From Ophiura sarsii (taxonomy: Eukaryota; Echinodermata; Ophiuroidea; Amphilepidida; Ophiuridae): DNA of 64,000 nt. The notes beneath the pieces are model-generated. The model had not been told where the DNA came from and made no database searches. It was given only the letters and a program-made list of their open reading frames with translations. Of this stretch, positions 58,131 to 64,000 are shown one piece after another (position 1 is the first letter of the stretch; each line of letters opens with the position of its first letter). A program made the translations under genes and the position numbers. The stretch covers positions 3,025,353 through 3,089,352 of the forward strand of contig CM069442.1 of NCBI GenBank assembly GCA_035610835.1, written 5' to 3'.

Positions 58131-58440
58131 CAGTAGCGTAGCCAGTGGGGGGCCGGTGGGGCGAGCTGCCCCCCCCCCCCCCCACACCTAAAATGGGGAC
58201 GGCGAAGCGGAAAAATGTGGAACGAGAAGAAGGGGAGAAAAGAGAGAAAGAAGGGGGAAGAAGAGGGAAGAAGAGGGAGAAAGAGAAAAGAAAGGGGGAG
58301 GAGAGGGAAAGGGGAAGGAGAGGGAGAAAGAGAAGGGAAAGGGGAAGGAGAGGGGAAAGAGAAGAAAAATGGGGACGAGAAATTGTTCATATAGTACATT
58401 TACTGTGCGATTTTTTTTTGACTGTGCGAAATTTTTTGAG
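58131..58440. mobile_element. CAGTAGCGTAGCCAG insertion, right end missing
   Basis: It begins abruptly inside the RT motif region, contains poly-C (58171-58185) and a long purine run, and is followed by retrotransposon sequence that resumes downstream, with the intervening catalytic part lost. The inverted right terminus is not found. Confidence 0.55.
58224..58369 (+). repeat. 146-base uninterrupted purine run
   Basis: Only A and G from 58224 to 58369, rich in GAGAAA, GGGGAAG and AGAGGGA. The open frame through it codes only Glu/Lys/Arg/Gly and is not a gene. Confidence 0.9.
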
Positions 58441-59056
58441 ACCTCAGGCAGACTACTTAGGAGTCACCATCTTGCACGACTTAAAATGGAATGATCATTG
58501 CACCAAAGTTCTAAATAAAGCCAATCGTACACTTGGTCTACTGAGGAGAACTCTCTCCCCCTGCTCCCAAACAGTCAAAGCTAGAGCTTACCAAACTCTC
58601 ATTCGCCCACAAGTTGAATACGCCAGTGAGGTCTGGAACCCTCAAACAGCGCAGTTCAGCCCGGTTTGTCTTCCGTGACTACAGGAGACAAACCCCTTAC
58701 CCCCTTAATCACTAAACTCAAATGGGATTCGCTCCACACCCGCCGCCTGGCTCAACAAGCCACCATGATTTATAAAATACAATACGGCCTGGTAAACATT
58801 CACTTTCCACACAACATTCAAAGGGCTACACACATATCTCCAACAGATTGGACCACCCTCTCAAGTATGTAAACAATTATACACACATCAATAAATGCAC
58901 ACAAATTCGCCTTCTACCAACGGCCACGGGCGATCTATGTATGGAACAGACTCCCACCAGCTGCTGTCCTCCACATACATCCATCGGTCAACATATTCAG
59001 GACCACGTCCATGCCTACCATTAGGGCTATGCAGCCTCCACATGGTAGCAACGTCC

Positions 59057-59890
59057 TTTAATTCCCTACCAGTTTTTAGCGCACCCTTTTATTTTGAAAA
59101 ACTTTAAGTAATATTTCAATACGCGCACCATTTTTCTACACTGCACATTTCGTCTGGCTACGGACGTCACGCACCACAATCCAGTTTAGCTGCGATCACA
59201 GCTGCAAAGGATTCACCGTATCAAGTATCAAGTATCAAAAAATTACCAAAATAAGCTTAAAATAAAAGCCTTATATATTTATTAAATAAGCTTATTTTAT
59301 AAACGTATTTATTTTTGGAAAATAATCAAACGCTTAAAAAAGGCTTACGAAAGTTACAGCTTATCAAACAAGGCTATTCAGCATTGCACGGCCAACTTTT
59401 TTTAATATTTATTACGATACAACCTTTATGTTCAAAATACCTGTAACCGATTCAAAATTGTACTATTGTAGTGCTGGTTTTTTTGGTATCAGAAATCCCC
59501 TGCCTGAAAATGAAATTGTGACCTTGTTGAGGAGTAGGTCATGACCTTTGATGATGCCGGACTGGTGGATTCGTCCATTTATGCATAGTGTTGATCAATT
59601 TGACATGTTATGTCAATCAAACTATTTCCATTTAAAATATTCCATACTTTTTATATCAATTTAGATATAATGAAATAGATTCATTTTATTGTTATGTAAG
59701 TTGTTGTTATTATAAAAATCAATATCTATTATTTATTTATTTAAAAGTTTGTACCCCTTTAAATGATTGGTTTGTCTTATTTTACCCACAATTCAATTAA
59801 ACAAATTTCAACATCGTGGTTTTTAATCTGCACGCGTTTTCCAACACTATTCCCACGTGGAGTTACCGTCTCTTTAAATTTCTTTCAGAA
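59057..59890. other. region upstream of the LisH exon
   Basis: The palindrome aaataagcttattt is at 59285. At 59550-59610, gatgatgccggactggtgg and catttatgca resemble the core of the 1-8134 array unit. The last 20 bases before the ATG (tctctttaaatttctttcag) could be an acceptor or a 5' UTR. Confidence 0.4.
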
Positions 59891-60004
59891 ATGGCTTCCA
59901 ATAATGATGATAGTGGTAAATTATTCCCCGCAATTTACGGGTTTTTAGTTGATAGTGGATTGGGGAAGGTAGCAAGTTTGTTTCAGAAATCTACAGGCAC
60001 CAAG
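59891..60004 (+). CDS. first coding exon of a LisH protein resembling NOLC1/TCOF1
   Basis: 38 codons from ATG 59891 to the donor AAG|gtaagt: MASNNDDSGK then LFPAIYGFLVDSGLGKVASL then FQKSTGTK. In NOLC1 (Nopp140) and treacle the N-terminus is likewise a short LisH-type helix pair (LYPLVLGFL...KATGA) encoded by the first exon, followed by LLDIY. Those proteins act in nucleolar rRNA synthesis and snoRNP assembly. No second exon was found in the remaining 4 kb, so it presumably lies beyond the window. The assignment rests on about 28 residues. Confidence 0.55.
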
Positions 60005-60225
60005 GTAAGTGTAGTGACGCGATGAATGTCATGAACACCGGGCATGAACATGATGATTTATTGAACATGTTGAATGTATTAAATGTAATTTTAAATTTTA
60101 ATTAGGCCTATACAGTAACTAATAGTAATAATGATTAAATAAGATATTCACGAAATATTAAATAAGCTTATACTACATAGTGTGCATTAAAGGTACAGTG
60201 CCCTTGAAACCTAGGGACATGAGTT

Positions 60226-61611
60226 TTGTGTTTTACTCCACTTCTCAAGAAAGCTTCGCTTGACACGGAAATCCTGAAAAATTTCCGCCCTATTTCCAAC
60301 CTTCCTTTTGCGTCCAAGATTCTTGAGAAAGTTGTGGCCTCTCAGCTTAACGAATATTTCAATCAGAATGCTTTGTTGGAACCTCTTCAATCAGCTTACC
60401 GCAAACTTCACAGCACGGAAACAGCATTGTTATCAGTGCATAATAGCATTACTAGATCCCTTGATTCCGGCAATGTTGTCTTGTTAGTCCTCCTAGATTT
60501 ATCGGCAGCCTTCGATACCATCGATCACAGTATTTTACTCCAGCGTCTTTCCAACCTTGGTATCAAAGGAGTTGCTCTACAATGGATTCGCTCCTACCTC
60601 ACTGGTAGATTTCAGTCCGTTTCTGTTAAAGGTAGCACTTCATCATCAAAATTGCTAAACTTCGGAGTGCCTCAAGGCTCAGTTTTAGGACCACTGCTGT
60701 TTTCCATCTACATTTCTCCTCTTGGAAATCTGATTCGTCACCTTAACCTCAACTTTCACCAATATGCTGATGATAACCAATTATATCTTTCATTCACTAA
60801 GTCTAATACTGCATCAGCCATCAGCTCAATCCAGAGCGGTGTTCTTCAAATCAAGGAATGGATGACGCAGAACAAACTGAAATTCAATGATTCTAAGACA
60901 GAAGTTCTTTACATTCACTCTAAGTTTGACCGCTCTCCAATGCCTTTCAACTCTATCAACATCGGCTCCTGTTCAGTTACGCCTGCCAAACAGGCCAGGA
61001 ATATTGGTGTTACTTTTGATGATACTTTCTCTTTCCATCAACATGTCTCGTCTACGTGCCGTTCAATTTACTTCTTTCTCAGGAAAATTGGTCATATTAG
61101 AAAGTACCTCACTAACGAGTCATGTTCTACTATTGTTCATGCTATTGTTTCATCAAAACTTGACTATGGTAATTCCTTGTTGTATGGTATCCCAGATACA
61201 CATCTTCATCTTCTTCAACGTGCACAGAATACGGCCGCTAGAATCATTACCCGCACAAAAAAGTTCGACCATATCACTCCTGCACTCAAGCAGCTTCATT
61301 GGCTGCCAATATCATCCAGAATTGAGTTCAAGATCTTGCTCCTAACTTATAAAGCCTTAAACGGACTTGCTCCACAATATCTTGCAGATCTTGTCCATTA
61401 TCGACGTACATGCCGCAACCTTCGCTCCAACAACAAACTACTCCTTGAAGTACCACGATGGAAACTCGCTACGTACGGTCGCCGTTGCTTTTCATCAGCT
61501 GCACCTGTTCTATGGAACTCATTACCACTGGACATTAAGTCATCCCCGAATGTCAACATTTTTAAGAAGAAACTAAAAACTCATCTCTTCTCGAAAGCAT
61601 ACAGTGCATAG
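60226..61611 (+). CDS. 5'-truncated L2-type reverse transcriptase, frame intact
   Basis: About 461 codons with no stop. It begins inside the RT domain (TPLLKKASLDTEILKNFRPI), so the first codon is not a real start. Motifs: [13 protein letters not shown] (90-102), [11 protein letters not shown] (146-156), YADD (180-183), then HWLPISSRIEFK and PVLWNSLPLDIK near the C-terminus. It shares most motifs with the L2 ORF at 40209-43475 but is clearly a different lineage. The endonuclease is absent, so it cannot move by itself. It lies in the presumed first intron of the LisH gene. Confidence 0.88.
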   Translation: MCFTPLLKKASLDTEILKNFRPISNLPFASKILEKVVASQLNEYFNQNALLEPLQSAYRKLHSTETALLSVHNSITRSLDSGNVVLLVLLDLSAAFDTIDHSILLQRLSNLGIKGVALQWIRSYLTGRFQSVSVKGSTSSSKLLNFGVPQGSVLGPLLFSIYISPLGNLIRHLNLNFHQYADDNQLYLSFTKSNTASAISSIQSGVLQIKEWMTQNKLKFNDSKTEVLYIHSKFDRSPMPFNSINIGSCSVTPAKQARNIGVTFDDTFSFHQHVSSTCRSIYFFLRKIGHIRKYLTNESCSTIVHAIVSSKLDYGNSLLYGIPDTHLHLLQRAQNTAARIITRTKKFDHITPALKQLHWLPISSRIEFKILLLTYKALNGLAPQYLADLVHYRRTCRNLRSNNKLLLEVPRWKLATYGRRCFSSAAPVLWNSLPLDIKSSPNVNIFKKKLKTHLFSKAYSA

Positions 61612-61695
61612 CACTTGACTCTACAGCGCCATTGAACATTTCTTTGTAAATGGATATTAGGCGCTATATAAATTATATTATTATTATTATTATTA
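61612..61695 (+). mobile_element. L2 3' UTR and ATT-repeat tail
   Basis: ggcgctatataaattatatt followed by (ATT)n, the usual L2 3' terminus. It compares with the minus-strand tail of the copy at 40092. Confidence 0.85.
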
Positions 61696-61945
61696 CATGT
61701 ATTGTAATTGTATGTAATTGTAATTCATAGACTGACATTATATTATCAGACCCGGGATGATCTGATCCCCTACTCTACTCAATCTTCATTTTTTGAGTAG
61801 CCTACATGAAATGAATCATGATGATTATGATATGATCATGTCATGAGTGTAACTCATGAACTGTAACTTCAAGTAAGGTTACTTTCTTGATTTTAGGCTG
61901 CCCAAGAAACTTGTGTGCCCCACATTTATTTTGCCTTACTATTTA

Positions 61946-62625
61946 CAGGGTGGTCCAAAAAAAACTATACCCAACTTTGGAGGCCATTTTCTCCTACTTG
62001 TAGATGATAAAATATTTTAGTAATTTGGTTTGCATATTATTAAAGTATATATCGTTGAGCATTATTGGTGAAAATAGGGAAGATATTATTATTACATTAA
62101 TATTTTTTGAGATATTGATATTTTTAGCGAGTATTATGTGTCTTCATTACATTATTGTGTCATATCATATTCAAACATGTTGATGCATTGACAGCTCCTG
62201 TGGAAAAGCCATTTTTACACATACTCGCTAAAAATAGCAATATCTCAAAAAATATTAATGTAATATCTTCCCTATTTTCACCAACAGGGTTGTAGCTAGC
62301 CACATTTTAGTGCCGGCTAAAATCTCTCACATTTCTCGCCACACTCTGGCATTCTCAGCCATTTTGTGGTATTTGATGTACATTTGCTCAATTTTTGAGT
62401 CTTAGAGCTGGTTAATTTGCCTGAAAATTGCTGTGAGTGCCGGTTGTTTAGCCTTAGTGCCGGTCGCTACCGACCGGCACCGACCAGTGTAGCTACATCC
62501 CTGTTCACCAATAATGCTCAACGATATTATGCTTTAATAATATGCAAACCAAATTACTAAAATATTTTATCATCGAGGAGAAAATGGCCTCCAAAGTTGG
62601 GTATTTTTTTTTTTGGACCACCCTG
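61946..62625. mobile_element. mariner-like fold-back element, interrupted
   Basis: Ends CAGGGTGGTCCAAAAAA with inverse at the right, TA on both sides (61944-61945, 62626-62627). The arms are nearly perfect (accaaattactaaaatattt and inverse). The right arm is split by a second element. Confidence 0.88.
62285..62503. mobile_element. 219-bp hAT-like MITE nested in the mariner-like element
   Basis: 8-bp duplication TTCACCAA (62277-62284, 62504-62511). Ends CAGGGTTGTAGCTA and inverted CAGGGATGTAGCTA. 8-bp duplication with CAGGG ends is the hAT signature. Confidence 0.9.
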
Positions 62626-62690
62626 TATATTATATTGAATCGACATGATCGAGGTTGAGTAGTACTAATTTACTGCTCACAAAAAGTATT

Positions 62691-62838
62691 CATTTCAATG
62701 GTCGTGGGTCCAGTTTCAAAAGTGACAATCATCCTATAGAAAAAGGTTTGCATTACTGTTTAGAATGATCAGATTAGTTAGTGCTTTTCAATAGGGATGA
62801 GTGTCACTTTTGAAACTGGACCCATGATCATTGAAATG
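62691..62838. repeat. 148-bp inverted repeat
   Basis: catttcaatggtcgtgggtc then cagtttcaaaagtgac, matched inversely at 62786-62838 with an indel-like difference. Probably a small fold-back MITE. Confidence 0.8.
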
Positions 62839-64000
62839 ACAATAACTCCGCTCCGCAACATCGTATCTCAACGATCAAGGTGTCAAAATATGCAGAACAA
62901 AATTATGCACTTGATTATTTGCTTCGATTAATGCATACCCTTTCGAGCTGTTATGTATTGGATCATTTCTAAGTGTTTCGATACTCTTTGTGAGCAGTTT
63001 AGTAGCAGAGTCTTGATTTTTGAGAAGAATACTCCAATATAGTAGACAAATTTTGAATGAAAACTGTGAGTAGTGTGTTGAACCAGGAAAGTTGATAATA
63101 GAAGGAAGGAGGCCGCTCGAAACCACAATCAAAGTTAGGGATGTTCATATCATTGACTATAGAGGGCGACATTTTTTTTTTGGGGGGGGGGGGAATTGTA
63201 GAAATATGTAGAAAACTCCATGTTTACCTCTTTTAAATACAGCGATGTAGGTGCGCTGTGGCTAGGGTGTATTCACTGATGTCTAAATAACCCCACACAA
63301 GCAACTAGACATCATGAAAGTAAACCCTTAATTACCTAAAATGGTTTTAAAATGTGCATGACTTGCCCAGTTTTCAGCCTATGAGGCAAACTTCTTTTGG
63401 TTATAACTTTTTTATTGTTCTGCCTGCAGACAAGGTTGAACCATCATTTTTTATTGTAAAGTACTTTGTTTCCATGTAATCCATTTTCAAAGAGATAATT
63501 TTATTTTCAAAATTTTATGAACATGCCTATCAAAGTACATCCGCCCATTCAGTATCAATCGGCTTAACTTCGATCGATCAAATAATTCCCTATCGCGAGA
63601 GAATTCACTTCACTCATGCATGCCCGTAACAAAAGCTTGTCGTTTCCGGAGTATTCGTTGTTCAGATTAATTCTATACACGACCTTCAATTTCAAAACAA
63701 GCTTTACTGTTTAAAGAATGACCTACATTTGGCGGGTTATTTTCGAATGAAAGTATCCATTCAACATGCGTGTTGGTCACAGATTTAGATTCTGTGATTG
63801 TTCGTTCATAATTCTGAAAGTTTGAAACCTGGAGTTTAGTTCCCTCTAATAAAGCCGACACATGGATGCCCTGCCTATGAGCCTGGTGAGTGAACTCCAT
63901 AGCAAGTCATGAGTGTATAGAGCATGTATGGTAGGTACAACAAACCCAGATTTTGACCCGGCCAGCGTGCAAAATGCACGATGCTACAGATTTGACCTGG
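62839..64000. other. right end of the window, no gene supported
   Basis: Poly-T/poly-G at 63172-63194. Two minus-strand frames (62875-63132 and 63673-63900) are open but without recognised domains or clear splice sites. They could be exons, but I cannot support that. Confidence 0.4.

Larger units (their letters stand above)
55323..59056 (+). pseudogene. decayed non-LTR retrotransposon: 2A-like, PHD finger, endonuclease, RT
   Basis: The ORF starts at ATG 55323. The 2A-like leader ILLSGQVELNPGP ends at residue 26. A PHD-type C4HC3 finger follows (C41, C44, C57, C60, H65, C68, C89, C92; CDKCEMWYHIKC is diagnostic). An APE endonuclease begins with MIINCNGIKSQ; the frame breaks at one extra G in a G run (55969-55972) and continues with NGGGVFVATKD, YYRPPNG and GGDFNLPDINW. 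A 386-bp MITE (56418-56803) splits it before GISDHCLVLFD. RT motifs NYRPISLTCV, DFSKAFDKVSH and [10 protein letters not shown] follow to 58128, where a second insertion with deletion removes the YADD region. The C-terminal part resumes near 58445 (DYLGVTILHDLKWNDH) with further frameshifts to about 59056. It is jockey/CR1-like, dead, and of the same family as 9005-9867. Confidence 0.88.

Noticed and set aside
58145..58678. 177-codon frame of Glu/Lys/Arg/Gly
   Set aside because: Low-complexity reading of the purine run joined to retrotransposon fragments.
60226..60228. Start codon for the second L2 frame
   Set aside because: It is a TTG at the 5' truncation point inside the RT domain; no native start remains.
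62875..63900. Two minus-strand frames (85 and 75 codons) near the right edge
   Set aside because: Residue usage looks plausible, but I recognise no domain and find no convincing splice sites, so I did not list them as genes.

Overview
This window is animal nuclear DNA, most likely from an invertebrate deuterostome (echinoderm, hemichordate or cephalochordate; I cannot name the species). The reasons are spliced genes with GT/AG introns, L2-type and PHD-containing non-LTR retrotransposons carrying 2A-like N-termini, a C2H2 zinc-finger gene, and very many short fold-back DNA transposons (MITEs). No bacterial or viral gene organisation is visible.

Host genes. (1) A three-exon C2H2 zinc-finger gene lies on the + strand (10464-16658). 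Its introns hold a 50-bp minisatellite and a mariner-like MITE, and its last exon ends in a homogenised array of zinc-finger repeats, several of which have lost their cysteines. (2) A complete eight-coding-exon ATAD1/Msp1 AAA-ATPase gene lies on the - strand (53675 down to 36650). All exon phases agree, giving a 378-residue product. Its 11.7-kb fourth intron is filled with an intact L2 retrotransposon, a ~346-bp satellite and a 155-bp repeat carrying nuclear-receptor DR1 half-site pairs. (3) A single exon of a LisH gene resembling NOLC1/TCOF1 starts at 59891 on the + strand, with an L2 copy in its first intron. (4) A convincing tRNA-Asn(GTT) gene lies at 18649-18722, along with several degenerate tRNA-like sequences.

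Layout. 1-8134: tandem array of a ~1.06-kb unit organised as a ~4.73-kb four-unit higher-order repeat, with two identical 463-bp MITE insertions and a poly-G tract of variable length in every unit. 8.1-10.4 kb: fold-back element and a broken retrotransposon fragment with a nested MITE. 10.4-16.7 kb: zinc-finger gene. 16.7-36.6 kb: gene-poor, with one tRNA gene and at least fifteen inverted-repeat elements. These include a 2.6-kb palindromic element carrying tRNA-like sequences in both arms, a 1.2-kb near-perfect palindrome, and a group of elements with TTAA target duplications. 36.6-53.7 kb: ATAD1. 53.7-59.1 kb: possible ATAD1 upstream region, then a decayed PHD/endonuclease/RT retrotransposon. 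59.9-64 kb: LisH exon, L2 copy, and a mariner-like fold-back with a hAT-like element inside it.

The most unusual items are the palindromic element with tRNA-like sequences, the palindromic MITE family whose hairpin tips differ in sequence but stay self-complementary, the L2 element inserted within a DR1 repeat so that the open frame runs into the flank, and the zinc-finger ghost array. All calls come from reading the sequence; no database search was possible.
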